A stretch of 64,000 bases of DNA. Origin: Clostridium ganghwense (lineage in GTDB: Bacteria > Bacillota > Clostridia > Clostridiales > Clostridiaceae). The notes beneath the pieces were generated by a model, which saw nothing but the letters and a program-made list of their open reading frames with translations, had not been told where the DNA came from and ran no database searches. Below are positions 37,611-47,800 of the stretch, one piece after another. The position numbers and the translations under genes were made by a program. The stretch is from NCBI RefSeq assembly GCF_026735165.1, contig NZ_JAPQES010000002.1:313745-377744 (forward strand), given 5' to 3'. The stretch's first letter is position 1; every line of letters begins with the position of its first letter.

Positions 37611-38048
37611 TTACTTTAACAACACTCCAATTATAACCATACTTACGCCAATTAACATAATACCGTGTAATATTATTATAAATCTTCTCATTTCAAACCT
37701 ATTTCTCCAAACCCATGTCATAAGTGTTAAATAAAATATAAAAAAAGCGAGCCCACACCAAATATATAAATAATTTACATACATTTGGTATTTATGGTAA
37801 TAGTTTTCTACTAATAAAATCAATAACATTGGAATACAAAAAATTACTGATTGAAAAATTATTAGTATATGCATAAACGGTTTTTTCAACACAATATATC
37901 TAACAAATTCTTCAATTAATAAACATATCCCTATTGCCAAAGCTCCTATTTTAAATTTATCTGATAAATACGGCATGAGTGCTACTAAGCACGCACCCAA
38001 CATAGCCATATTTTGGGGTGAATTTATATTGTTAAATATTTTTTTCAC
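37611..38048 (-). CDS. Membrane protein, probable immunity protein of the adjacent toxin
   Basis: 145 residues with four to five hydrophobic helices. It lies 19 bases after the toxin-tip frame of the frameshifted Rhs gene. Position and topology fit an immunity protein against a membrane-active toxin. I recognise no named family. Confidence 0.55.
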   Translation of the reverse strand: MKKIFNNINSPQNMAMLGACLVALMPYLSDKFKIGALAIGICLLIEEFVRYIVLKKPFMHILIIFQSVIFCIPMLLILLVENYYHKYQMYVNYLYIWCGLAFFIFYLTLMTWVWRNRFEMRRFIIILHGIMLIGVSMVIIGVLLK

Positions 38049-38067
38049 TATTAAATCCTCCTACCAG

Positions 38068-38523
38068 TTATTCAAAAATAATTTTTTTAGCTTCATTTGC
38101 TAAACCGCCTATAATAACTGAACCTACAGTACAAACAATAACACCTGTCGCCGTACCTGCTCCAACTGCTACAAGCCCTACTCCAATGCCCGCTCCAGTT
38201 GCTAATCCCAATATATCAATACCACTTCTTCCTAGACCTTCTCCCCATCCATAATAACTAATATTACTATACATTTGAAGTCCTGTTAAAGCTACTGACA
38301 ATAATCCTGCTGTTCCAGATATCTTACCCATTTTTCTACTTATACTGATAAATTTTCTACTATATTTAAAATACTCAAATTTTTGAATACCTACATACTT
38401 AATACTTGTTTTATATAAATGTTTACTAATAGTAGCTACTTTCTTAGCTACGCCTGCATGTATACCAGTATTTACTATTGATGTAGCAAGTTGTCCTTGT
38501 GGCGTTCCGCTTTTTTTCAAGTA
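38068..38523 (-). pseudogene. Rhs C-terminal toxin tip, out of frame with its core
   Basis: Reads KKSGTPQGQLATSIVNTG, then basic residues, then a long glycine-rich hydrophobic stretch (GLATGAGIGVGLVAVGAGTA, then GVIVCTVGSVIIGGLANEA) and the end KKIIFE. The Rhs core runs into the same DNA one frame off; the switch lies in an A7 run (38511-38517). With six A the core would read through as DTVLEKSGTPQGQ. The hydrophobic hairpin-like end suggests a pore-forming toxin (inference). Confidence 0.65.
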
Positions 38524-39795
38524 CTGTATCAATAACATTAGCACTAGAATCCACACTTGATGATAAATACTCATAATAGTAATATGCTTGTTTTTCTCCA
38601 TTATCATCATTCAAAAACTCTCTTAAAAATCCACTTGGATCTGAATACATTATAGGATTATTGGAACAGTACACAAACATATTATGAGATAATAATTCTC
38701 CTACACTTCCAGCTATTGCATCCGCATTTATAAATCTTCCCCATTCAGGATTATAGTACCTGCTTTGTAAATAATACAATCCAGTCTCACTGTCATATCT
38801 ATATCCTCTATATCTATACGGATTCTTTTCACCAACATCCTTGTTACTTGTATCATTAATAGAAATTAATTTTCCCCATGAGTCATAACTATATTTTACT
38901 ACTTCCTCTCCATTCTTATCATATAACCCTATTATATCTCCTTGAGCATTTCTGATGTAGTAATATTCATCTTCACCATTTAGATTCATGCTAATAAGCT
39001 TGCCATTACTATCGTAACTATAGTATATCTTATCTGTTCCATTATCCTCATAGGTTACTTTATCTCCTATTAGATGATACTTTGTTATAACCGTATCTTG
39101 TCCTTGAACTACTTTTTTCTCTGTTCTTATGCCTGATGCGTTGTATTTATAATCAATATCGTAACCATTTCCATCTAAAGATGCTAGCTGTCTGCCTTGC
39201 TCCCATGTAAAATGCCATCCAGCATAATCTGTTGGGTTTCCTATTGCATCATAGACTATTTCGCTGCCATTAAATTTCTTTAATAAATCTTTCCAATTTG
39301 CATCTGTATACTCATAACCATAGGTCTTTGTAACATCTCCTAATGTTCCTGTTGTGTGAGCATATTCTTTCTTACTTGTTATATTTCCTCCCACATCATA
39401 GCTATATACTATAGTCTTATCTAATACTCTGTTATCTTCCCTTATAAGTTGGTTTAACTCATCATAGTAGTATTTTATTATCTTACCATTCTCAGTTATG
39501 GTTTCAATATTACCATTAGCATCGTAAGTGTAAGTTATTTTCTTCCCATTATTGTCTATTTCACTTACTCTTGTGGTAGTTGTATTTGCTTCTTTTCCTA
39601 ATTCAAAGGTATAAGTTGTGCTAAGGTCTGTTTTTCCTGTGCTTAATTTTCTTTCTTCAAGTCTTCCAAAATCATCATACTTATAATTTACTCTGTTTCC
39701 TCTTCCTCTTGCATGAATTGCTTTTATTTCATCATCATTTAATGCTGTATTGTAATAACTGAATTGTTCTAACTGGCCGTTCTTAACTAATGGAG
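38444..39795 (-). pseudogene. 5'-truncated, frameshifted Rhs core
   Basis: YD-repeat shell fragment including SYDSWGKLISINDTS, the Rhs core end RYRGYRYDSETGLYYLQSRY plus YNPEWGRFINAD, and the boundary DPSGF where the variable tip begins. The frame is open back to about 39795 but has no proper start; an internal GTG at 39394 is the first possible one. At 39795 it breaks into a short repeat. The tip is shifted out of frame at an A7 tract, giving an early stop at 38444. It is not a working toxin as read, unless slippage restores the frame. Confidence 0.85.
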
Positions 39796-39920
39796 AATTG
39801 AGAGTTGAGAATTAACAGTGATGGTTGTTTTGCTAATGCAAAACTAAAATTCAAGTTTTTCTGTAACAAAAACTTCATTCACTTTCTACTTTCAATTCTC
39901 AATTTTCAACTAAAATTAAT
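39790..39920. repeat. Short GAGTTGAGAATTAACAGTG-type repeat at an Rhs break
   Basis: GAGAATTGAGAGTTGAGAAT on one side and TTTCAATTCTCAATTTTCAA on the other form a loose inverted repeat of about 130 bases exactly where the Rhs frame ends. A related AATTAACAATGGACAGTTGA sequence lies at the other Rhs break (33438-33475). It may be a small non-autonomous element. Confidence 0.5.
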
Positions 39921-39961
39921 CTACAATTCAAATGCTATCGCATAAATTTAGAGTTATTTTC

Positions 39962-40094
39962 TCTCATACCCTTAATTACTCTTATATACCCAAATCACTT
40001 CATAGACACCGTCTCCGACTAAGTGCTTCGCACTTTGTTGTACACACTGAAAAACAAAGCTATTGAAGCGTAAAAAAAACACTTCAATAGCTTT
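39962..40094. repeat. Repeat R plus terminator hairpin (third copy)
   Basis: 39962-40036 matches R at 32325 and 36711 (CTTATATACCCAAATCACTT, then CCGTCTCCGACTAAGTG and the hairpin AAGTGCTTCGCACTT). 40056-40094 is the AAAGCTATTGAAG hairpin also found at 36804. It lies downstream of the 87-residue protein gene, so R marks the 3' side of each toxin-immunity cassette. Confidence 0.8.
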
Positions 40095-40195
40095 TAAGAA
40101 TTCCTTTAATGGAATATCCCTCATCAATTAGTACTCTTCCAATAAATATAATAAACTTTGTCCATTACTTATCATATTATAAAATTATTAAACAC

Positions 40196-40459
40196 CTATT
40201 TTTTCTTATTTTTTTTCTCTTCATCAGAAATTTTTTTCCTTAAAAAAACAGATTTATCATTTGCATAGGTAACAACTTTGAACAATAGGTACCACATTAT
40301 CACACCAAAAATTGAAGCTATAATACTTAATTTCATAATTGAAAAATCTTTATAATAAATACAATGTATTAACGATATTACATTAGAAATAACCCCAAAA
40401 AATATGATACCAAACCAAAAAATAAATTTATAGTATATATGCTTTATTTTATTAAACAT
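40196..40459 (-). CDS. Small membrane protein, probable immunity protein
   Basis: 87 residues, two TM helices (about 11-31 and 42-63) and a Lys-rich tail ending EEKKNKKK. It starts 43 bases after the stop of the 930-codon Rhs gene, the canonical immunity position. No sequence family recognised. Confidence 0.55.
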   Translation of the reverse strand: MFNKIKHIYYKFIFWFGIIFFGVISNVISLIHCIYYKDFSIMKLSIIASIFGVIMWYLLFKVVTYANDKSVFLRKKISDEEKKNKKK

Positions 40460-40502
40460 TACATTTCTCCTCTACCTTTATTGTTATTCTTATAATACTT
40501 TT

Positions 40503-43500
40503 CTACTTACTAATTTCTAAAGTAAATCCACCACCTAATTCCCCTACTCCAACAGATCCATGAATCTTAAATTGTCCTTTTTTATTTAATCCCAAAGATG
40601 CTTCTGCTCCAATACTAAATATCTCTATTTCTCCTTCAAATGATACATTATATCCAAAGATGTCAAATGAACCAAATAATATAGATGTTTTAAACACTGA
40701 AGCTTTCAAGCCTCCTCCAACACCTATTGCTCCATCATTAGGTGTCCATATAGAAAAACCACCTTCGGCATTCAAAATTTTTTCTGTTATCGACATTCCA
40801 TAATCAGCTGGAACATATGCTTCAATTCCACTTAATTCAAATGTACCTCCAATACTGCTAGACTCCTTATTCACTTTACCAAACTTTATATATTTTTCAT
40901 CACCACTTTTATCACATATTTGGGACGATTTTATTTTTTTTACATTATGTCGACTGCTACTTTGTAATGCTTCTTTTTTCATCAATTCTAATGAAGCTTC
41001 TCTCATCTCTTCCGTCTCTTCACCTAAAGTAAATATAGCTCTAAATCCAGATGGGTCACTCATATTTACAACATTATTCTTACAATAAGCAAAGATATTG
41101 TGTCCTAATAATTCTCCTACACTTCCTGCTATTGCATCCGCATTTATAAATCTACCCCACTCAGGGTTATAGTACCTGCTTTGTAGATAGTATAATTTAG
41201 TTTCATTGTCATATCTATATCCTCGATATCTATAAGGATTCTTTTCACCAACATCCTTGTTACTTGTATCATTAATAGAAATTAAATTTCCCCATGAGTC
41301 ATAACTATATTTTACTACCTCTGCTCCAGTCTTATCATATAACCCTATTATATCTCCTTGAGCATTTCTAATGTAGTAATATTCATCCTGACCATTTAGA
41401 TTCATACTTACTAGCTTACCGTTATTATCATAAGTGTAATATATCCTATCTGTTCCATTATCCTCATAGGTTACTTTATCTCCTACAAGATAATATTTAG
41501 TTATAACTGTATTTTGTCCCTGAACTACTTTTTTCTCTGTTCTTATGCCTAATGAATTATACTTAAATATTATATCATCATACCCATTTCCATCTAAAGA
41601 TGCTAGTTGTCTTCCATGCTCCCAAGTAAATGTCCAACCATTATAAGTTAGAGGGTTTCCTATGGCATCGTAAGTTATTGTTTGACCATCAAAATTTGTA
41701 AGCATATCTTTCCAATTTGCATCTGTATACTCATAACCATAGGTCTTTGTAACATCTCCTAGTGTTCCTGTTGTGTGAGCATATTCTTGCTTACTTGTTA
41801 TATTTCCTCCCACATCATAGCTGTATACTATGGTCTTATCTAATACTTTGTTATCTTCCCTTATAAGCTGGTTTAACTCATCGTAGTAGTATTTTATTGC
41901 CTTTCCATCTTGTATTATGGTTTCAATATTACCATTAGCATCGTAAGTGTAAGTTATTTCTTTTCCATCATTACTTATTTTGCTTACTCTTGTTGTAGTT
42001 GTATTGGCTTCTTTTCCTGCTTCAAATTCATAAGTTGTACTAAAGTCTGTTTTTCCTGTGCTTAGTTTTCTTTCTTCAAGTCTTCCAAGATTATCATACT
42101 TATAATTTAATCTGTTTCCTCTTCCTCTTGCATGAATTGCTTTTACTTCATCATCACTTAATGCTGTATTATAGAAGCTGAACTGCTCCAATTGTCCATT
42201 TAATTGGTAACTTCCAGAATTGTGTCCGCCTACTGCTGTTGTTGCTCCTGTGAAGTCTTTAAAGTCTGTGGTGTCGCCAATATCTGGTATATAAACTTTA
42301 TCATTTAGATATAATTTCGCACTTAAACTTCCATCAGTTACAGTCCAATTAAATGCTGCATAGTTCCATGTATTTACCGCTACAACATCTGTTGATGTTT
42401 TTAGAGTAACCCAATTTCCACCTTTACCTCTTACTGCTAGATTTAGTTTATTGTTTGAATCAAGATACAGACTTAAAATTGCATTATCATTGCCTTCTGA
42501 TGCAAGTATATATCTTGTAGTGCCACTACTTTTTATAGTAAACCATACTCCCATGGTTCCAGAGTCTTTAGTTAGTCCTAAATCATATAGAATTTTTGTT
42601 GCTGTGTCTGTTGTTAGGACTTTCTTACCACTTTCTACTGTAGTATCAGCAACAAAATCAACTCCTGTTGCGCTGTATGGCTTCGTTCCTTTTGAACCTG
42701 TAATTGTTCCATTCAGTGGGAAGTTTTCCATGTTTCCATCATTCTTTAATGGATTATTATAGTAGATGTCTGTTGTTTTGCTGTCTTTGTCATAGTCATA
42801 AGATGTCATATAGCCTTTTCCATCTACTTTTTCCTGGAAGCTGCTTAGATTGCTTTCAATATCATAATTATAGTTTATTATATTTCCCTTTGAGTCTTTT
42901 ATCTTTGTAAGTCTTTCTGAAGCATCATAGAAATATTGGTAGTTTACTTCATTTACTTCTTCATGATATGCTAAATTTCCGCTGGCATCGTATTTATATT
43001 TAAACTTTTCTACTCCATTATATTTGTCAGCAATTACTCTATCTTCTTCATCATAAACATATCTTACGGTATCACCATTTCCATAGTCTGAACCTAAAAG
43101 TTTACTAGTTCTAGCTTGAAGTATATTTGTGATTAAGTTTTGATTTCCTACAGCTACTGTAGTATTGTTGCCTAATTTATCATAACCAAAATTGTAGCTG
43201 AATCCATTGTGAGTTACTGATTTTATTCTGTCATTTTCATAAGAGTAGCTGTTTGTTACAGTTTTACCATCAGCAGTCTTTGATACACTTTGCAAACGAT
43301 CAAGATTATCATAGGAATATGAAGTTATTTTTCCTTTCGCATCAGTAAAACTCTTAAGTGTACCTTTTACTGTATCGTAGTCATAAGTTACCTTACTGCC
43401 TGACGAATCCTCAACGGATTTTATATAGTTTCCGTCACTTGTATATTCAGCAGTTGATTTAATGGTTAAACCATTAGTTGTATCTCCTATTGTAGCTGTT

Positions 43501-43604
43501 TTTGGATTTCCGTAGCCATCATAACTAAATGAATATACTACATTTTCAGCAGAAGTTGCTTTTGTTATATTGTGTTTTGAATCATACTCATATTTAGTTT
43601 CAAA
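40503..43604 (-). CDS. Rhs/YD-repeat polymorphic toxin with LamG insert (5'-truncated)
   Basis: The largest Rhs gene here. Many YD repeats form the shell. A LamG/concanavalin-like domain (about 210-385 of the 930 codons from the first TTG, DSGTMGVWFTIKSSGTT to LEQFSFYNTALSDDEVKAIH) is inserted between them. The core ends at GRFINAD ... DPSGF, followed by a roughly 180-residue variable tip with glycine-rich beta-like sequence (GAIGVGGGLKAS, SIGAEASLGL, GVGELGGGFTLEI). The frame stays open upstream of the TTG at 43295 to about 43604 without a start codon, where it meets the lipoprotein upstream repeat, so the secretion signal and N terminus are missing. The tip's activity is unknown. Confidence 0.85.
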   Translation of the reverse strand, partial: FETKYEYDSKHNITKATSAENVVYSFSYDGYGNPKTATIGDTTNGLTIKSTAEYTSDGNYIKSVEDSSGSKVTYDYDTVKGTLKSFTDAKGKITSYSYDNLDRLQSVSKTADGKTVTNSYSYENDRIKSVTHNGFSYNFGYDKLGNNTTVAVGNQNLITNILQARTSKLLGSDYGNGDTVRYVYDEEDRVIADKYNGVEKFKYKYDASGNLAYHEEVNEVNYQYFYDASERLTKIKDSKGNIINYNYDIESNLSSFQEKVDGKGYMTSYDYDKDSKTTDIYYNNPLKNDGNMENFPLNGTITGSKGTKPYSATGVDFVADTTVESGKKVLTTDTATKILYDLGLTKDSGTMGVWFTIKSSGTTRYILASEGNDNAILSLYLDSNNKLNLAVRGKGGNWVTLKTSTDVVAVNTWNYAAFNWTVTDGSLSAKLYLNDKVYIPDIGDTTDFKDFTGATTAVGGHNSGSYQLNGQLEQFSFYNTALSDDEVKAIHARGRGNRLNYKYDNLGRLEERKLSTGKTDFSTTYEFEAGKEANTTTTRVSKISNDGKEITYTYDANGNIETIIQDGKAIKYYYDELNQLIREDNKVLDKTIVYSYDVGGNITSKQEYAHTTGTLGDVTKTYGYEYTDANWKDMLTNFDGQTITYDAIGNPLTYNGWTFTWEHGRQLASLDGNGYDDIIFKYNSLGIRTEKKVVQGQNTVITKYYLVGDKVTYEDNGTDRIYYTYDNNGKLVSMNLNGQDEYYYIRNAQGDIIGLYDKTGAEVVKYSYDSWGNLISINDTSNKDVGEKNPYRYRGYRYDNETKLYYLQSRYYNPEWGRFINADAIAGSVGELLGHNIFAYCKNNVVNMSDPSGFRAIFTLGEETEEMREASLELMKKEALQSSSRHNVKKIKSSQICDKSGDEKYIKFGKVNKESSSIGGTFELSGIEAYVPADYGMSITEKILNAEGGFSIWTPNDGAIGVGGGLKASVFKTSILFGSFDIFGYNVSFEGEIEIFSIGAEASLGLNKKGQFKIHGSVGVGELGGGFTLEISK

Positions 43605-44055
43605 TCAAATTATATTTTTCATGAAAATTAATATATAACCAACTAAACGAAAGTAAAGAATTTTAGAATTTAAGAACTCAAAAATAAAAATTCTTGTAAA
43701 GAAATAGATTTAGACTGCATAATATTTAAATGTAAGGCTTAATAAAACCTAAGCACCAGTACTCGATAACTTTCATATAATACTATCACATAAATTAATT
43801 CTATGGAGGTAAAGTACTTTTATGAAAAAAAAGGTGTTTAGTCTATTTTCAATTCTCTGTACATTGATCTTGAGTTTTACACTCCTAACAGGATGTGCTC
43901 CTAAGAAAGATCCTCAACTAAAAAAAGTTAAATTAAATGAAGTAGTACGTTCTGTTTTTTATGCTCCTATGTATGTAGCTATTAATGAAGGTTTCTTTAA
44001 AGAAGAAGGCTTAGATATTGATCTTTCAACAGGTCAAGGTGCAGATAAAACTATG
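43605..44055. repeat. Source copy D of the lipoprotein upstream/5' repeat
   Basis: Upstream region and first about 78 codons of the complete binding-protein gene; the sequence shared with units B and C ends at the start of TATGCAACAAG. It includes GGCTTAATAAAACCTAAGC (short inverted repeat), a TATAAT-like box near 43775 and GGAGG before the ATG. It abuts the truncated 5' end of the Rhs gene. Confidence 0.75.
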
Positions 44056-44844
44056 CAACAAGTTTTATCTGGAAGCTGTCAAATAGGTTTCTGTGGACCT
44101 GAACAAGTTATTTATATCTACAATCAGAAGCGTGAAGATTTACCTATTATATTTGCACAACTCACACAAACTGATGGTTCTTTCTTAGTTGGCAGAACTA
44201 CCGAAACTGATTTTAAATGGGAATCTCTTAAAGGCAAAACTATAATAGGTGGAAGACCTGGTGGAATGCCTGAAATGTCTCTTGAATATGTCTTAAGAAA
44301 TCACGGTTTAAAACCTAACGAAGATGTAAATCTTATAACTAATCTAGCTTTCACTGCTACAGCTGGTGCTTTCAAAGCTGGAACTGGTGACTATGTTGCT
44401 CTTTTTGAACCTACAGCTAGTATGTTAGAGAAAGATCAATCTGGATACATTGTAGATTCTATAGGCAAACAAGCTGGTACAATTCCATATACTTGTTATT
44501 TTGCTACTAACTCTTATATGGAAAAAAATCCAGATGTAATAGAAAAATTCACAAAAGCTATTTATAAGGGTCAAGTTTGGGTAGCTAATCATAGTGACAA
44601 AGAAGTTGCAGAATCTATAAGCTCATTCTTCCCTGGCAGTGATATAGAAATTTTAACAAACGTTATTAAGAATTATAAAGGTATAAACGCATTTGCAGAA
44701 AATCCTGTAATGAAAGAAGCAGACTTAAATAGACTTATGGACATAATTCAATCTTATAGATCAGATTTAATTAAAGAAAGACCTCCATTTAACTCTATTG
44801 TCACTAATAAATATGCAGAAAAAACAGTATCTGAAAAGAAATAA
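43822..44844 (+). CDS. NMT1/TauA-like ABC substrate-binding lipoprotein
   Basis: 340 residues: lipoprotein signal with lipobox LLTGC (Cys25), then a type-2 periplasmic-binding fold (VFYAPMYVAINEGFFKEEGL, GADKTMQQVLSGSCQIGFCG, GGRPGGMPEMSLEYVLRN). This group feeds importers of nitrate, sulfonates, taurine or thiamine precursors. The cognate ATPase and permease are probably those at 49435-51004 on the same strand, separated by the activase gene on the other strand. The ligand is unknown. It is the only full-length member of four copies. Confidence 0.9.
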   Translation: MKKKVFSLFSILCTLILSFTLLTGCAPKKDPQLKKVKLNEVVRSVFYAPMYVAINEGFFKEEGLDIDLSTGQGADKTMQQVLSGSCQIGFCGPEQVIYIYNQKREDLPIIFAQLTQTDGSFLVGRTTETDFKWESLKGKTIIGGRPGGMPEMSLEYVLRNHGLKPNEDVNLITNLAFTATAGAFKAGTGDYVALFEPTASMLEKDQSGYIVDSIGKQAGTIPYTCYFATNSYMEKNPDVIEKFTKAIYKGQVWVANHSDKEVAESISSFFPGSDIEILTNVIKNYKGINAFAENPVMKEADLNRLMDIIQSYRSDLIKERPPFNSIVTNKYAEKTVSEKK

Positions 44845-44851
44845 AATCATA

Positions 44852-44879
44852 AAAGCTAATGCCACTTGGCATTAGCTTT
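44852..44879. terminator. Bidirectional terminator
   Basis: AAAGCTAATGCC/GGCATTAGCTTT with a 4-base loop; T-rich on both sides. It separates the convergent binding-protein and activase genes. Confidence 0.88.
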
Positions 44880-44886
44880 ATATTTT

Positions 44887-47800
44887 TTAGTGCTGCTTAC
44901 TGCTAGCAATCTCTTCCATAACTTCAGATTTGCTTCTTAAATTTTCACTATCTTCATCCTTTAAATTTTTAACTGCTACAGCTAGCATTAACTTAATTCT
45001 ATTGATTTGATTTACTTCACTAGCACCAGGGTCATAGTCAACAGCAACAATATTAGTACCCTTATATCTTCTTCTAAGCTCTTTAATAACTCCTTTACCA
45101 GTTACATGATTAGGTAAACAAGCAAAAGGCTGCATACACACTATATTCTTAACTCCACTCTTTATAAGTTCAACCATTTCACCTGTTAAAAACCAACCTT
45201 CACCAGTTTGATTTCCCATAGATAAAATAGGTGATGCTCCTTCTGCAAGTTCTCTTATAGTAGAAGGTGATTCAAATCTCTTACTGCTGTTAAGAGCTTT
45301 TTTCATATCTCTTCTAAAATATTCTATATACCAGATAACTGCATCACTAATAATCTTAGACTTTAAATTACCTGATAAATATTTATATTTAAATGTCTCA
45401 TCATATGCGCAGTATAAGAAAAAGTCTGTTAAATCTGGTACAACTGCTTCTGCTCCTTCACTTTCTAAAATTCCTACAATATCATTATTTGCTGTTGGAT
45501 GATATTTTACAAGAATTTCTCCAACTACTCCTACTCTAGGCTTCTTAATATCTAAAATTTCAAGTTCATCAAAATCCTTAACTATTTCATATATATATTT
45601 TTTAGCTAATTTAAAATCTCCATCCCTAATTACTTTCTTACACTTTTCAACCCATTTATCATATAGGAAATTTGCAGATCCCTCTATTTTCTCATAAGGT
45701 CTCACTCTATATAATACTCTCATTAACAAATCTCCAAAAAGCAATGCTGTTAATGATTTTTTAGCCATTGAGTACGAAAGTGTAAATCCTGGATTGCTTT
45801 CAAGTCCTACATAGTTTAAAGATATTACAGGGACATTTGGAAATCCAGCTTCCTTTAATGCCTTTCTTAAGAAACCTACATAGTTACTAGCTCTACAGCC
45901 GCCGCCTGTTTGAGTTATTATAAGAGAAGTATTATTAACATCATACTTTCCAGATTTCAATGCTTCTATCATTTGCCCAACTACTATAATAGAAGGATAA
46001 CAAGCATCATTATTTACATACTTAAGGCCTTCTTCAACAGCACCTTTATCAACAGATGGTAATACTTCTAAATTATAACCTGATGAAGATAAAGCTTCTT
46101 GTACAAATTGGAAATGTATAGGTGACATTTGCGGTGCTAAAATAGTATGCTTATTTCTCATTTCCTCTGTAAATGGTATCTTTTCTGCAGGTTTTGATTG
46201 TAATTTAGGTTTAACCCCTTTTTTATCTCTTTCTTCTATAGCAGCTTTTAAAGAACGTATTCTTATTCTAGCAGCTCCAAGATTACTAACTTCATCTATT
46301 TTTAAAAGAGTATAAATTTTATCATGTCCTTTTAGTATTTCCTCAACTTGATCAGCTGTAACAGCATCAAGACCACACCCAAAAGAAGTTAACTGAACAA
46401 GTTCTAAATTATCTTGAGTAGCCACAAACTCTGCAGCTGCATATAATCTTGAGTGATATACCCATTGATCCACAACTCTTAATGGTCTTTTAACCTCTCC
46501 AAGATGTGCAATAGCATCCTCCGTTAATACAGCCATATTAAATTCTGTAATTAAATTTGCCATTCCATGATTAATTTCAGGATCTACATGATATGGACGA
46601 CCTGCAAGTACAATTCCTTTTCTTCCAGTCTTTTTAAGGTATTGCAGTACTTCTTCTCCTTTTACTCTTATATCATTTCTAGCGTTTTCTCTTTCTTTCC
46701 ACGCTTTTTGTGCTGCCTCTAATATTTCTTTTTTAGAAATCCCACTATCTTTTAATTCATCATAAAGTCTTTTAGCTAATCTTTTCTCATCATCCATTGG
46801 AAGAAACGGATTCATAAATTTTATATTCTTTTCTCTTAATACATCTACATTATTTTTTATTACTTCTGGATAAGACGTTACTATAGGACAGCTATAATTA
46901 TTATCTGCTCCTTTCTGCTCTTTCTTATCAACTGGTATACATGGGTAGAATATAAAGTCTACATTTTTGCTCACTAAATCCATTATATGTCCATGCACCA
47001 ATTTAGCTGGATAACACACAGACTCTGAAGGTATTGTTTCCATACCTAACTCGTAAACTTCCTTAGATGATCTTCTTGATAATTCTACTTTGAATCCTAA
47101 TTCATTAAAGAAAGTAAACCAATAAGGATAATTTTCATACATATTAAGTACTCTTGGAATTCCTACTGTTCCTCTTACTGCCTCTTCCTGCTTTAAAGGT
47201 ACATAGTTAAATATTCTATTATACTTATAATCATAAAGATTTGGTATGTCTTTTTTAGCATTTGCTTTATTAATTCCTTTTTCACATCTGTTCCCAGATA
47301 TAAAAACTTCACCATCTGCAAATTTATTTATATTAAGAAGACAATTGTTTCCACATCCTCCGCATCTTCTCATAGACGTATTTATCTTAAAATTATTGAG
47401 CTTTTCTAGAGAAATTAAAGTAGTTTGATATCCTTCTTCATACTTTTCTCTTGCAATTAGTGCCGATCCAAAAGCTCCCATTATTCCTGATATATCTGGT
47501 CTTACTACATCTCTTCCTGATATATTTTCAAAGCTTCTAAGCACTGCATCATTATAGAAGGTACCCCCTTGAACAATAACCTTTTCTCCCATTTCTTCTG
47601 GATTTCTTAATTTAATTACCTTATATAGTGCATTCTTTATAACTGAATATGAAAGTCCTGCAGATATATCCCCTACAGAAGCTCCTTCTTTTTGTGCCTG
47701 CTTTACTCTAGAATTCATAAAAACTGTACATCTTGAACCTAGATCTACAGGTTCTTTTGCAAAAACAGCAGCTTCAGCAAACTTCTCAATTCCCATATCT

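Noticed and set aside
43605-43821. Upstream region of the binding-protein gene considered as a thiamine (TPP) riboswitch
   Set aside because: No TPP core motif (CTGAGA, ACCTG ... GGATAATGCC) is present.
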